Below, in pieces: positions 24,601 to 32,069 of a DNA stretch of 32,211 nt (positions are counted from its first letter, which is position 1; every line of letters begins with the position of its first letter). The stretch spans positions 1 through 32,211 of the forward strand of contig JAAWTG010000033.1 of the NCBI GenBank assembly GCA_022801925.1, read 5' to 3'. A program made the position numbers and the translations under genes. Source of the DNA: Clostridia bacterium. Lineage in GTDB: Bacteria; Bacillota; Clostridia; RUG12999. The notes under the pieces were generated by a model that ran no database searches, was not told where the DNA came from, and saw only the letters and a list, made by a program, of their open reading frames with translations.

Positions 24601-25739
24601 TGACAGTGCTGGATCAGGATACCGACAGCACGGAAAACTATACCTATTATGCAAACCGCGGCGATAACGTACAGCGGGCGGCAGGTACCTACACAACAGA
24701 CGCTGATTTGATGTTGGTGGAGAAAAAAGGAGCCGCAAATAATCAGGCGATTCTCCGCGGCGGCAACAACATTGTGGACACCGCCGCCGGAAAATATTTA
24801 ATCAAAGTGCAGGAAGGCGAAATCAAAGATTTGGGCGTACAGTGGCAGGGAAATATGATGAATGTCACGGCGGCAGATGGGCTGAAAAATGTGGATGGCA
24901 CTTGGAAAAACATTGCGATTTATACGGATAAAAACATCACGCAAGTGACCTATACAGATGAAAACGGCACGAATGTGGAAAACATTCCCTTCAAACAGGA
25001 GGGCGCGTATATCTACTTTGGAACACCATTTTTGGGAGACGATACAAAACTTCCGGATCCGGGTTCCGGCGGTAGCCAGCGACCTGTAAATCCGGACGGA
25101 GGTCATGGTACCGGTGGTAGCGGCAGCGGTAACATTGGCGGCGGTGCGGGTACACCCGGACAGGGCGGCTCCGTTATTCCAACGCCGACGTCAAAGCTGA
25201 CGGATGGCATGAAAGCGGAACTGCAAGGACACTGGGCAGAACAGGAAATTGCTCAGATGGTGGAAAATGGCATTGTCAACGGCGTGAGTGCGGATTCGCT
25301 GGGCTTGTCACAAACCACAACCCGCGCGGAATTCACGGCGTTGCTGGTGCGCGCAATGGGCTTGCCGCAGACAGGATATCACGGCGAGTTTGCTGATGTT
25401 GCGGCAGACGATTGGTATGCCGGTGTGTTTGCAGCGGCGAAAGAAAAAGGAGTGGTGCAGGGCAGCGGCGGCAACGCGAATCCGAATGCGCTGATTACTC
25501 GCGAAGAGATGGCGTGTATGCTGGTGCGTGCATATGAACTGAAAACGGCTTCTGTCGGTGCGGCGGGCAGCGATGCGTCTTTCACAGATGCAGCGGATAT
25601 TTCAGATTGGGCACGTCCAGCAGTGGCGCAGGCAAAAGAATTGGGATTGCTGAGCGGTATGGGAAACGGCGCGTTTGCACCCAAGGAAAACACCTTGCGC
25701 GAACAGGCGATTGTTGCAGTCTATCGGTTGCTGAAATAA
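21642..25739 (+). CDS. Heparinase II/III-like polysaccharide lyase with SLH anchor
   Basis: 1365 residues. Signal peptide about 1-25, then an acidic Gln/Glu-rich spacer. A DNRLRE/CBM-like insert at about 280-400 is recognised from ADATIMAGGNRTKNYG and RAYLLFDFSDL. The lyase core follows: an alpha-toroid around 420-690 with NNFGSLQAEGLFNL (531-544), and the heparinase II/III beta-sandwich at about 700-1010. The latter shows GRKAILRSDWG, KSHGQNDDLGLNFYAYGQHF (735-754, containing the His and Asp of the family HxxxD-like motif) and STRAHNTIEINGVSQ (775-789). A Gly/Ser linker (near 1150-1180) and three SLH repeats close the protein. These lyases cleave uronic-acid polysaccharides by beta-elimination; the exact PL family and substrate cannot be assigned. 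It is the last gene of the operon, 13 bases after the previous one, and is followed by a terminator. Confidence 0.88.
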   Translation: MKNHRWIAALLSGCMMVSAAGAVGAQEQETAPAPETTMQQLLENEALPIAQEPETENSVLPQENGASEVDLTLESQEAAEQIQATSLVAPDTSEMTQDEYFQSTIDQYDQYDELMQDPQVIQDADFFGVWDGSKWTRQPYFDYSYSSDLAATEAAAKQGDYEAAKEEILEYYRNTFKTHRRGLAAVSDKRKRLVAQATFENLIKLWNYGEPVEKWNMTAETQTFEADVRKDVEAAIGAVTTQKAFNIIALKKDGYEAVFDSREAGETGPRIELTVNGNSRTIKPIADATIMAGGNRTKNYGAEKTLRVEESYTSIGTQAEVDDYTKRAYLLFDFSDLKPGDSIDSAVLKVNGKMVKSDNPTAAPQDRVSKDVMLWESKELGWKENEINWSNRTIDIFSYDGEMAPHLRQMTGSTTIPSWADNMNKWQYAPNIAKCYLYYTQTGRSGGEVYAYHAIRMLMNTIVRQKAAIGTIDNCNGCHNLGQRAKYYPEMIDMLLPSEYMTPEVFTAILKNVWMTNDYLVKKWDSSSEGNNFGSLQAEGLFNLTIPFMEFADASKPAAGLSDPNKPGSMQGGWLAAAKHRLGYKVMKDLFDDGSSIEVGLGYADLNLNTFLNSIKNAEMVGMDGKELFSAAELEFMEKYALYLMNAGTPTWGDWQQGHAYGHGSNYAGRWGVLNELTQNPYLMWATSDGKEGEKPEYTSIAYDIGRKAILRSDWGKMNANNTIAMQINADGGVKSHGQNDDLGLNFYAYGQHFLVDSLYHNYTATLPMNLYLNSTRAHNTIEINGVSQKGGQGSSGSDPAGNPIVNLTGGQQGSMHPENREFNTMYNFLRAETVNYKNNSAVGGNFTNYRDILFLKNGFAIVTDYVSPDNSKENTYDQNWHFLPGAGLTLDPVTNAATTHFEGANLILAPVNQAHAFDKAQLTDGWYAPNAGTEVDAKYLTYEKKLSGATTFNTVLYPVKGGERKSVTTQNLTLDVPEETANAFQMTVLDQDTDSTENYTYYANRGDNVQRAAGTYTTDADLMLVEKKGAANNQAILRGGNNIVDTAAGKYLIKVQEGEIKDLGVQWQGNMMNVTAADGLKNVDGTWKNIAIYTDKNITQVTYTDENGTNVENIPFKQEGAYIYFGTPFLGDDTKLPDPGSGGSQRPVNPDGGHGTGGSGSGNIGGGAGTPGQGGSVIPTPTSKLTDGMKAELQGHWAEQEIAQMVENGIVNGVSADSLGLSQTTTRAEFTALLVRAMGLPQTGYHGEFADVAADDWYAGVFAAAKEKGVVQGSGGNANPNALITREEMACMLVRAYELKTASVGAAGSDASFTDAADISDWARPAVAQAKELGLLSGMGNGAFAPKENTLREQAIVAVYRLLK

Positions 25740-25758
25740 TCATTTCAGAAAAAATGAA
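25740..25758. repeat. Right copy of the 19-bp direct repeat flanking the SLH operon
   Basis: TCATTTCAGAAAAAATGAA, identical to 9708-9726, begins one base after the stop codon of the lyase gene. The pair brackets the whole SBP/SLH operon. Confidence 0.7.
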
Positions 25759-25761
25759 CAG

Positions 25762-25789
25762 CAGGCGGGTAAACAGCCCGCCTGTTTTT
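25762..25789 (+). terminator. Terminator of the SBP/SLH operon
   Basis: CAGGCGGG (25762-25769) pairs with CCCGCCTG (25777-25784), followed by TTTTT. Strong GC-rich stem. Confidence 0.92.
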
Positions 25790-25864
25790 GCTGCTGCAAA
25801 ACAGGTCGGCAGAAATGTGGTTTTTCATTTGAAAACACAGAAAATGACAAAAAATAAACAATGC

Positions 25865-25893
25865 TTGAAAACGAAAATACTTTGTGCTACAAT
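25865..25893 (+). promoter_or_regulatory. Promoter of the beta-propeller glycosidase gene
   Basis: TTGAAA (25865-25870), 17 bases, TACAAT (25888-25893), 34 bases before the start codon at 25928. Confidence 0.75.
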
Positions 25894-25927
25894 AGGGAAA
25901 TATAACGAGACAAAAGGAGAGAATTTC

Positions 25928-26968
25928 ATGAAAGGAACATTGTCAGAAAGAATGCTGCCCGCACCGGTAGGCGGCGGATTTGCCATGGAAGGTTATTGGG
26001 TTTGGTGCGGGAGCGTGATTAAAGCGGACGGGAAATATCATATGTTTGCATCCCGTTGGCGCAATACATTACCGATGCACCCGGGCTGGCTGCTGGAATC
26101 GGAAATTGTGCGTGCGGAATCCGAAACGCCGGAAGGGCCCTATACCTTCAAAGAAGTGGTCACACCGGCGCGCGGCGCGGAGTATTGGGACGGCCGTTCC
26201 ACACATAATCCACATATTATGAAATGCGGCGATACTTATGTGCTTTATTATATGGGTTCAACCCACCCATTTCCCGACGTTCCGCTCGGTGAAAAACTGG
26301 ACAACAGCAGCTACCGCACAATTGTGGCGCGTGCCAACAAACGTGTCGGCATTGCAACCAGCAAAAGCATCTACGGCCCGTGGGAACGCCGCGATGAACC
26401 GGTGCAAAAAACACGTCCGGAATATTTTGATAATTTCTTTGTTTCCAATCCCGCGCCCTGCCTAAATCCGGACGGCAGCGTGCTGATGGTATATAAAACC
26501 AGAAAATATGCCGAGCGACCCTATCCGGAATATCTGCACGGCAAGATGGAACTGGGCGTGTCAAAAGCGGCGTCTTTTGAAGGACCGTTTGAGGCGTGCA
26601 GCGATGTGCCGTTGATTCGGGAAGAGGGGCTGGAAGTGGAAGACCCCTTTATCTGGATAGACGAAGACGGCTATAATATGATGGCAAAAGATATGAACGG
26701 CAGAATTTGCGGTGAACGTATGGGCGGTATTTATGCGTCCAGCCGCGACGGCGTGCATTGGGACGTCAAACGGGATTTCCAGTTCTATTCCCGCAACATT
26801 TTGTGGGACGACGGACAGGTGCGTGAAATGGGAAATCTGGAACGCCCGTTCATTTTGTTTGAAGACGGTAAACCAACGCATTTGTTTTTTGCAACCTCCG
26901 ATGGAAAAAACGGAGAAGGCTTCATGAATGCCACTAAAACATGGAATATGGTGATTCCGCTGAAATAA
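25928..26968 (+). CDS. GH43/GH117-like five-bladed beta-propeller glycosidase
   Basis: 346 residues from the ATG at 25928, which has AAAGGAGAG upstream. A longer in-frame extension would run back through the preceding terminator and is rejected. The sequence has the repeating blade pattern of glycosidases of the GH43/GH117/GH130-type propeller fold: GSVIKADGKYHMFASRW (28-44), WDGRSTHNPHIMKCGDTYVLYYMGS (within 87-111), RVGIATSKSIYGPWE, a VEDPFIWIDEDGYNMMAKD blade and a C-terminal RPFILFEDGKPTHLFFATSDG blade. HNPH with nearby acidic residues recalls GH117. No signal peptide, so cytoplasmic. The substrate cannot be stated. A small lipoprotein gene follows 34 bases on. Confidence 0.8.
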   Translation: MKGTLSERMLPAPVGGGFAMEGYWVWCGSVIKADGKYHMFASRWRNTLPMHPGWLLESEIVRAESETPEGPYTFKEVVTPARGAEYWDGRSTHNPHIMKCGDTYVLYYMGSTHPFPDVPLGEKLDNSSYRTIVARANKRVGIATSKSIYGPWERRDEPVQKTRPEYFDNFFVSNPAPCLNPDGSVLMVYKTRKYAERPYPEYLHGKMELGVSKAASFEGPFEACSDVPLIREEGLEVEDPFIWIDEDGYNMMAKDMNGRICGERMGGIYASSRDGVHWDVKRDFQFYSRNILWDDGQVREMGNLERPFILFEDGKPTHLFFATSDGKNGEGFMNATKTWNMVIPLK

Positions 26969-27002
26969 TGCCTTATGCCTACAGCAAGAGAGAGGAGGAA
27001 CT

Positions 27003-27410
27003 ATGATGCGAAAACAAAGTATTCTGTTAGCTGTTTTGACTGTTTTTCTGTTGTTTGCAGGCTGTACGCAGCAGCAGACGGAGGACATGCAGCAGCCGCA
27101 GGCGCAGGTGCAGCCGGGAAAATATGAAATGGAAGCGTCTGAGGAACCGCTCAAACCTTATGTCATGTTGGAAGAAAATCAAACGTTTCAAATGATGTAT
27201 TCGGCGTTGATGAGCTATCTCCCGCTAGGAACCTATGAAGTAAAGGAGGACAGTGTGGTGTTGACGACAGAGGATGGAGAACGCCACTATACTTTTCGGA
27301 TAGATGGCGATACGTTGGTGTTTCGAAAAGATAAATCCTCATCGGTGAAATTTGGGAAAGAGGAACTGATGCCGGATGGAGCAGTGTTCCGCCTGAAACA
27401 GGAATCCTAA
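27003..27410 (+). CDS. Small lipoprotein of unknown function
   Basis: 135 residues with a lipoprotein signal (MMRKQSILLAVLTVFLLFAGC); the lipobox FAGC puts the lipidated Cys at 21. The mature protein has a Gln-rich spacer and then an all-beta segment (MLEENQTFQM...LGTYEVKEDSVVLTT...YTFRIDGDTLVF) of the kind seen in small barrel-like domains attached to M56/BlaR1-like proteins. Function unknown. Two consecutive ATGs follow GAGGAGG; the second, at 27006, has slightly better spacing. It shares a transcript with the preceding glycosidase and ends at a strong terminator. Confidence 0.75.
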   Translation: MMRKQSILLAVLTVFLLFAGCTQQQTEDMQQPQAQVQPGKYEMEASEEPLKPYVMLEENQTFQMMYSALMSYLPLGTYEVKEDSVVLTTEDGERHYTFRIDGDTLVFRKDKSSSVKFGKEELMPDGAVFRLKQES

Positions 27411-27415
27411 AACAC

Positions 27416-27453
27416 AAAGGGGCTGTCCCACTGAAGCGGTGGGCAGCCCCTTT
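27416..27453 (+). terminator. Terminator after the lipoprotein gene
   Basis: AAAGGGGCTG (27416-27425) pairs with CAGCCCCTTT (27444-27453), with an inner CCCAC/GTGGG pairing. The stem is perfect apart from one opposed pair. The T tract is short. Confidence 0.85.
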
Positions 27454-27462
27454 ATGTATATA

Positions 27463-27539
27463 TAAAATGATGGAAAGAGGGTAACACTTTTCGGGGGTTT
27501 GAAAAGTTGAAAACACAGTATATTGAATCCATCATTTTA
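27463..27539. repeat. 77-bp element bounded by 12-bp inverted repeats
   Basis: TAAAATGATGGA (27463-27474) and TCCATCATTTTA (27528-27539) are perfect inverted repeats. Inside is a second hairpin, ACTTTTC (27486-27492)/GAAAAGT (27501-27507). No open frame. It may be a miniature mobile element or a structured RNA. It is not a canonical terminator because no T run follows. Confidence 0.5.
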
Positions 27540-27802
27540 TGCAAAATTTATGTAAACAGGTAAAAAGTTGGTACCAAAAAGAAAATACTATGGTAATGAT
27601 TGGACTTTATTTTATTATAGTACAAATTTTACCTACTGTCAAGAGCAGAATGTGAAAGAAAATGCGGAACATACAGGGTGAAAAAAGTAAACTAATACAA
27701 AAAGGTCAAAAAATATCGAATCTATTCCGGAAACAACAGATTTTTTTGTGCAAAACAGGATACAATAAAAAGACAAAATCTGATTGAAAAGGAATGGGAA
27801 TC
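27540..27802. other. AT-rich upstream region of yyaL
   Basis: No gene. A TACAAT box near 27761-27766 could be the -10 of the next gene, but no good -35 precedes it at the right distance, so I do not call a promoter. Confidence 0.45.
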
Positions 27803-29812
27803 ATGCGAGAGACCATACAAAATCAATATAACCGTTTGGGCACGGAAAAATCGCCCTATCTTTTGCAACACAAAAACAATCCGGTCAATTGGTATCCATG
27901 GGGGAAAGAAGCGTTTGCCGACGCGGCGCGGGAGAATAAACCCATCTTTTTGTCCATTGGCTATTCTACTTGCCACTGGTGCCATGTTATGGAACGGGAG
28001 TCATTTGAAGACAGCGAAGTGGCGGCGCTGCTGAATCAGGAATTTATTTCCATTAAAGTAGACCGCGAGGAACGCCCTGACATAGACACAGTATATATGA
28101 ACGTATGTCAGGCGGCAACAGGGCAGGGCGGCTGGCCGCTGACCGTTTTAATGACGCCGCAGCGGCGACCGTTTTTTGTCGGCACCTATTTTCCCAAACG
28201 CCGCCGGTACGGCAGACCGGGACTGATGGAAATTTTGCAGGAGGCAGCAAAACATTGGAAGGAAAACAGGGACGCGCTGGAACAACAGGGCTTAGAACTG
28301 GCGCAGCTTGCGCGGCGGCCATATACGCGCGCGGGCGCGGCAGAAGTCACAAAAGGTGTGCTGCAAAAGGCGGCCGCGCTGTTCACATGGATGTTTGACA
28401 GAGATTATGGCGGTTTTGGTAATGCGCCCAAATTTCCCTCGCCCCACCAACTCATTTTTTTGCTGCGCTATGCGGAGATTGAACAGGACGCGGAAGCGCT
28501 GCACATGGCGGAAAAAACGTTGCAGCAAATGTATCGCGGCGGGTTGTTTGACCACGTTGGCTATGGATTTGCCAGATATAGCACGGACGAAAAATGGCTG
28601 GTGCCGCATTTTGAAAAAATGCTCTATGACAACGCGCTGCTGATTATGGCATATGTGCAGGCGTTTCGCAAGACCGGCAACCGGTTCTACAGAGAAGTGG
28701 CGGAAAAAACCATTCAGTTTGTGCTGCGGGATATGCAGGACGCGGCGGGCGGTTTTTACACGGCGCTGGACGCAGACAGCGACGGCGAAGAGGGAAAATA
28801 TTATACGTTCACCAAACAAGAAATTTTGGCGGTTTTGGGGCAGGAGGACGGACGCTGCTGGAACGATTGGTTCGGCGTGCGCGAAGAAGGAAATTTTGAA
28901 GGAAAAACCGTGCTGAACTTGCTGGACAACGAATTTTTTATGGAGCGAAATACGCGCATAGACGAGTTGGCGGAAAAACTGCGCGGATACCGCCGTCAGC
29001 GGACGCAGCTTGCGTGCGATGACAAAGTGCTGACCGGTTGGAATGCGCTGATGATAGCCGCCCTTGCGCAGGCATATCAAGTTTGGGGCAGCAAAAAACA
29101 TCTGCAAGCAGCGCAGGCGGCGGACAAATTTTTGGCGAAACAGTTGACGGACGAAACCGGACGGCTGCGGGTTCGCTGGCGGGACGGCGAAGCAAAAGGA
29201 CAGGGCAATCTGGACGACTATGCCTATCTGTTGTGGGCGCAGCTGGAACTCTATGGCGCAACGTTTGATGCGCGTTATTTGGAGCGGGCAGTGGAACTGG
29301 AAAAACAAATTATGGAACTGTTTTGGGACGCGGACGGTGGCGGGTTTTATTACTACAGCAGTCAGGCGGAGCAGTTGATTGGGCGACCCAAAGAACTCTA
29401 TGACGGCGCGCTGCCATCGGGAAATTCTGTCATGGCATATGCGCTGATTCGCCTGTCCAAGCTGACCGGCAACGTGGCGCTGGAGGACACCGCGCAGCAG
29501 CAACTGCAATTTGTTGCGGCAAACATGGAGGATTATCCCGTGGGTTATAGTTTTTTCCTGATTGCACTGATGTATGGACTGTATCCGTCCAAGGAAATCA
29601 TCTGTACATCGCCGGACACGGCGGTGGAACAGCGTTTGCGTCAGGCGGCGCAGCACCCGCATACGTCCGCGCTGCTTAAAACGCCGGAAAACGAGGAGAC
29701 GCTGCACCGCGCCGCGCCGTTCACGCGCGCCTATGCAGTGCGGGAGGACAAACCGCAGTATTATATTTGCGAAAACCACGCTTGCAGCGCACCGCGGGAT
29801 ACCTTGCAATAA
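27803..29812 (+). CDS. yyaL: Thioredoxin-fold DUF255 protein (YyaL/SSP411 family)
   Basis: 669 residues from ATG 27803. The in-frame ATG at 27794 leaves no space for a ribosome site, whereas AAAAGGA then sits well before 27803. The N-terminus is the family hallmark: [24 protein letters not shown] (within 10-33), then [16 protein letters not shown] (53-68) with a CxxC at 57-60, and [10 protein letters not shown], a thioredoxin-like domain. The remaining ~500 residues form the (alpha/alpha) barrel seen in this family ([46 protein letters not shown]). The length matches full-size members. A cellular role is not settled; it is widely conserved and probably unrelated to the polysaccharide genes. 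Own terminator downstream. Confidence 0.92.
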   Translation: MRETIQNQYNRLGTEKSPYLLQHKNNPVNWYPWGKEAFADAARENKPIFLSIGYSTCHWCHVMERESFEDSEVAALLNQEFISIKVDREERPDIDTVYMNVCQAATGQGGWPLTVLMTPQRRPFFVGTYFPKRRRYGRPGLMEILQEAAKHWKENRDALEQQGLELAQLARRPYTRAGAAEVTKGVLQKAAALFTWMFDRDYGGFGNAPKFPSPHQLIFLLRYAEIEQDAEALHMAEKTLQQMYRGGLFDHVGYGFARYSTDEKWLVPHFEKMLYDNALLIMAYVQAFRKTGNRFYREVAEKTIQFVLRDMQDAAGGFYTALDADSDGEEGKYYTFTKQEILAVLGQEDGRCWNDWFGVREEGNFEGKTVLNLLDNEFFMERNTRIDELAEKLRGYRRQRTQLACDDKVLTGWNALMIAALAQAYQVWGSKKHLQAAQAADKFLAKQLTDETGRLRVRWRDGEAKGQGNLDDYAYLLWAQLELYGATFDARYLERAVELEKQIMELFWDADGGGFYYYSSQAEQLIGRPKELYDGALPSGNSVMAYALIRLSKLTGNVALEDTAQQQLQFVAANMEDYPVGYSFFLIALMYGLYPSKEIICTSPDTAVEQRLRQAAQHPHTSALLKTPENEETLHRAAPFTRAYAVREDKPQYYICENHACSAPRDTLQ

Positions 29813-29861
29813 GCAAAAGAGCGTTGAACCCCCATGTGCCGTACGGCAGATTTGATATAGT

Positions 29862-29905
29862 AAAACCGCTTGTATGCGAATTTCTCTGCATACAAGCGGT
29901 TTTTA
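29862..29905. terminator. Terminator after yyaL
   Basis: AAAACCGCTTGTATGC (29862-29877) pairs perfectly with GCATACAAGCGGTTTT (29888-29903), followed by T. The A-run on the 5' side makes it potentially bidirectional. Confidence 0.9.
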
Positions 29906-29981
29906 GATACAAGCATAGTTTGCGCCGCGAAACCGGGTGTAAAAAACAGGAAAAAAGAGAGGACGTTTACTGTGATTCGTG

Positions 29982-30010
29982 TTGCAAACACCTGTCATTT
30001 ATGCTATACT
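29982..30010 (+). promoter_or_regulatory. Promoter of the DUF2264 gene
   Basis: TTGCAA (29982-29987), 17 bases, TATACT (30005-30010), about 78 bases before the start codon. Confidence 0.7.
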
Positions 30011-30087
30011 AAAGACAAAGAAAAATTTGGCAGAATAACAGGGAATTTGACGTTCCTGTGCTTGTGTATGAAAAGGAGAGGAAACAA

Positions 30088-31776
30088 ATGGAATGGAAAA
30101 CAAGAGCAGATTTTGTGTTTGCACTGGAAAAATTAACGGGACCTTTGAAACCCTATTATAGCGAAGGGGGCGCGCGTCTACGGCTGGGACCATGCGGCGC
30201 GGTTTATAACCGTGATATCATTGAAATGGAAGCGTTTGCACGCCCATTGTGGGGCTTAGCGCCTTTTTGGGGCGGCGGCGGACGCGGCGAAATCTTTGCA
30301 CATATCTACCGCGAAGGTCTGCGCAACGGGACAAATCCCGACCATCCGGAATATTGGGGCAAAATTAAACCATGCGACCAGCGCATGGTGGAAATGGCGC
30401 CCATTGGACTGGCGCTTGTGATGGCGGCGGATAAAATCTATGACCCGCTGAGTGATGTGGAAAAAGAAAACGTGGTGCAGTGGCTGAATCAAATCAACGA
30501 GCTGGATTTGGTGGATAACAACTGGCAGTTTTTCAACGTGCTGACGAATTTGGGACTCAAAGCGGTGGGCGCGCCCTATTGTCAGGAAAAAATGAATCAT
30601 GCGTTTGCGCGTTTTGAAAAATTCTATCTGGGCGACGGCTGGTATCGCGACGGACTCACGCCCAACACGGACTACTATATCTCGTTCGCCATTCATTTCT
30701 ATAGCCTGATTTATGCCAAGGTGATGGAAAACGAAGATCCGGCGCGCAGCAAATTATATAAAGACCGCGCCATGCAGTTTGCGCAGACGTTTATTCATTG
30801 GTTTGACGAGGACGGCGTGAGCATTCCGTTCGGGCGGTCTTTGACGTACCGGTTTGCGCAGTGTTCGTTCTGGGGCGCGTGTGTGTTTGCCGGTTTACAG
30901 CCCTTTGAATTGGGCGTGATGAAAGGAATCATTGCGCGGCATATGGAACATTGGATGAACCGCCCGATTTTTGACAACGCGGGCATTTTGACCGTGGGCT
31001 ATGAATATCCGAATTTGAACATGGCGGAAGGCTATAACGCGCCTGGGTCGCCGTATTGGGCGCTCAAAGCGTTTATCATTTTGGCGCTGCCGGAGGAACA
31101 TGAATTTTGGCGTATCAAAGCGCTGCCCATGCCGCCGCGGGACGATGTGGCATATTTGAAACATGCGTTCATGGTACTCCAGCACCAGCCGCATAACACA
31201 ACGGCGCTGCGCTCCGGTAAGTTTCCGTTTTTCAATCCGGCGCAGGCAACGGAAAAATACGCGAAATTTGCGTATTCCACCTATTTCGGATTCAGCGTAC
31301 CGCGGTCCTATGACACGATACGCAAAGCTGCGCCGGACAGTATGCTGGCGTTTGAAGTGGACGGCATAATCCGCGTGCGCAAGGAATGCAGCGCAACGAA
31401 AATAGAAAATAATGTGGTTTGGTCGAAATGGTCGCCGGCAGAAGGCATTGTGGTGGAAACCACGCTCACGCCCACGGCATGCGGACACAAGCGCAAACAT
31501 GTTGTGACGGTGCAGCGGGAGTGTGTGGCATATGACTGCGGATTTTCCATTGACGCGGAGCGGCTGGAATCGGAAACGGAAGCAAACCGCGTGACGGCGC
31601 AAAATCCCTATGCCGTCAGCAGCATTGCGTCCGCGCAGGGCGAACCCATGCTGATTGACGTGGAACCGAACACCAACTTGAAATATCCGTATACCGCGCT
31701 GCCTGCCATTTGCCACACATTGAAACCCGGCAGCTATGTATTGGAATCGGAAATCGAGGCATATGTGAAGGAATAA
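30088..31776 (+). CDS. DUF2264 protein, probable glycosidase-like (alpha/alpha) enzyme
   Basis: 562 residues from ATG 30088, which has AAAAGGAGAGG upstream; an earlier in-frame ATG at 30067 lacks one. DUF2264 features: N-terminal LEKLTGPLKPYYSEGGARLRLG, RDIIEMEAFARPLWGLAPFW (43-62), NNWQFFNVLTNLGL, DGWYRDGLTPNTDYYISFAIHFYSL with acidic residues, DGVSIPFGRSLTYRF and EGYNAPGSPYWALKAFIILALP. The N-terminal ~400 residues look like an alpha-toroid and the rest a beta-sandwich. To my knowledge DUF2264 proteins correspond to a recent glycoside hydrolase family acting on uronic-acid-containing glycans (GH154), which I hold with moderate certainty. No signal peptide. With the lyase and fucosidase it fits breakdown of an acidic polysaccharide. 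Confidence 0.85.
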   Translation: MEWKTRADFVFALEKLTGPLKPYYSEGGARLRLGPCGAVYNRDIIEMEAFARPLWGLAPFWGGGGRGEIFAHIYREGLRNGTNPDHPEYWGKIKPCDQRMVEMAPIGLALVMAADKIYDPLSDVEKENVVQWLNQINELDLVDNNWQFFNVLTNLGLKAVGAPYCQEKMNHAFARFEKFYLGDGWYRDGLTPNTDYYISFAIHFYSLIYAKVMENEDPARSKLYKDRAMQFAQTFIHWFDEDGVSIPFGRSLTYRFAQCSFWGACVFAGLQPFELGVMKGIIARHMEHWMNRPIFDNAGILTVGYEYPNLNMAEGYNAPGSPYWALKAFIILALPEEHEFWRIKALPMPPRDDVAYLKHAFMVLQHQPHNTTALRSGKFPFFNPAQATEKYAKFAYSTYFGFSVPRSYDTIRKAAPDSMLAFEVDGIIRVRKECSATKIENNVVWSKWSPAEGIVVETTLTPTACGHKRKHVVTVQRECVAYDCGFSIDAERLESETEANRVTAQNPYAVSSIASAQGEPMLIDVEPNTNLKYPYTALPAICHTLKPGSYVLESEIEAYVKE

Positions 31777-31796
31777 AGGCAGGAGGTGCTACGGAT

Positions 31797-31907
31797 ATGT
31801 TCTCTCGTGAAAAATGTCCCCCGAATGTCGCTACGGGTATATCCCTCGTGAAAAATGTCCTCCGGATTTGGGCTATGCCCAAATCCTCCCCCTTTTACTT
31901 TTTCTGA
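31797..31907 (+). CDS. Possible 36-residue ORF inside the repeat region
   Basis: ATG at 31797 follows AGGAGGTG by eight bases and encodes MFSREKCPPNVATGISLVKN and 16 more residues before TGA. The coding stretch coincides with two near-identical 20-bp repeats and a perfect hairpin, so the frame may be accidental. It lies 20 bases after the DUF2264 stop. I would not annotate it without evidence of conservation. Confidence 0.2.
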   Translation: MFSREKCPPNVATGISLVKNVLRIWAMPKSSPFYFF

Positions 31908-31981
31908 GGGAAATACCCTCCGCTTAGAGCCCCCATTTTCTCATCCTCTTACTTTTTCTGAGAGAAATATCTTCCGTTCTT
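31804..31981. repeat. Two pairs of degenerate direct repeats with a hairpin between
   Basis: Pair one: CTCGTGAAAAATGTCCCCCG (31804-31823) and CTCGTGAAAAATGTCCTCCG (31845-31864), offset 41, one difference. Pair two: TTACTTTTTCTGAGGGAAAT starting at 31895 and TTACTTTTTCTGAGAGAAAT starting at 31949, offset 54, the likeness continuing into ACCCTCCG/ATCTTCCG. Between them GGATTTGGGC-TAT-GCCCAAATCC (31864-31886) is a perfect 10-bp hairpin. On the minus strand all four units share a purine-rich head followed by ATTT and a pyrimidine-rich string, as if from one ancestral unit. Confidence 0.6.
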
Positions 31982-32069
31982 GCCCCCGCGCCCCTTTGAT
32001 TTTTTCTCTGGTAATGATTTGCGCAAATAGAGCGGGCATAAGATATCATGCATATGCTTCCCTTTACTT

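Noticed and set aside
25607-25927. N-terminal extension of the beta-propeller glycosidase
   Set aside because: It would cover the end of the lyase gene, the terminator and the promoter; the ATG at 25928 has a strong ribosome site.
28292-29809. Long minus-strand open frame of 505 codons opposite yyaL
   Set aside because: It mirrors the real gene, is Arg/His-rich with no recognisable domain and lacks a ribosome site.
31804-31981. Repeat cluster considered as a CRISPR array
   Set aside because: Only two copies of each unit, unequal spacing, sequence drift between units and no cas genes in the window.
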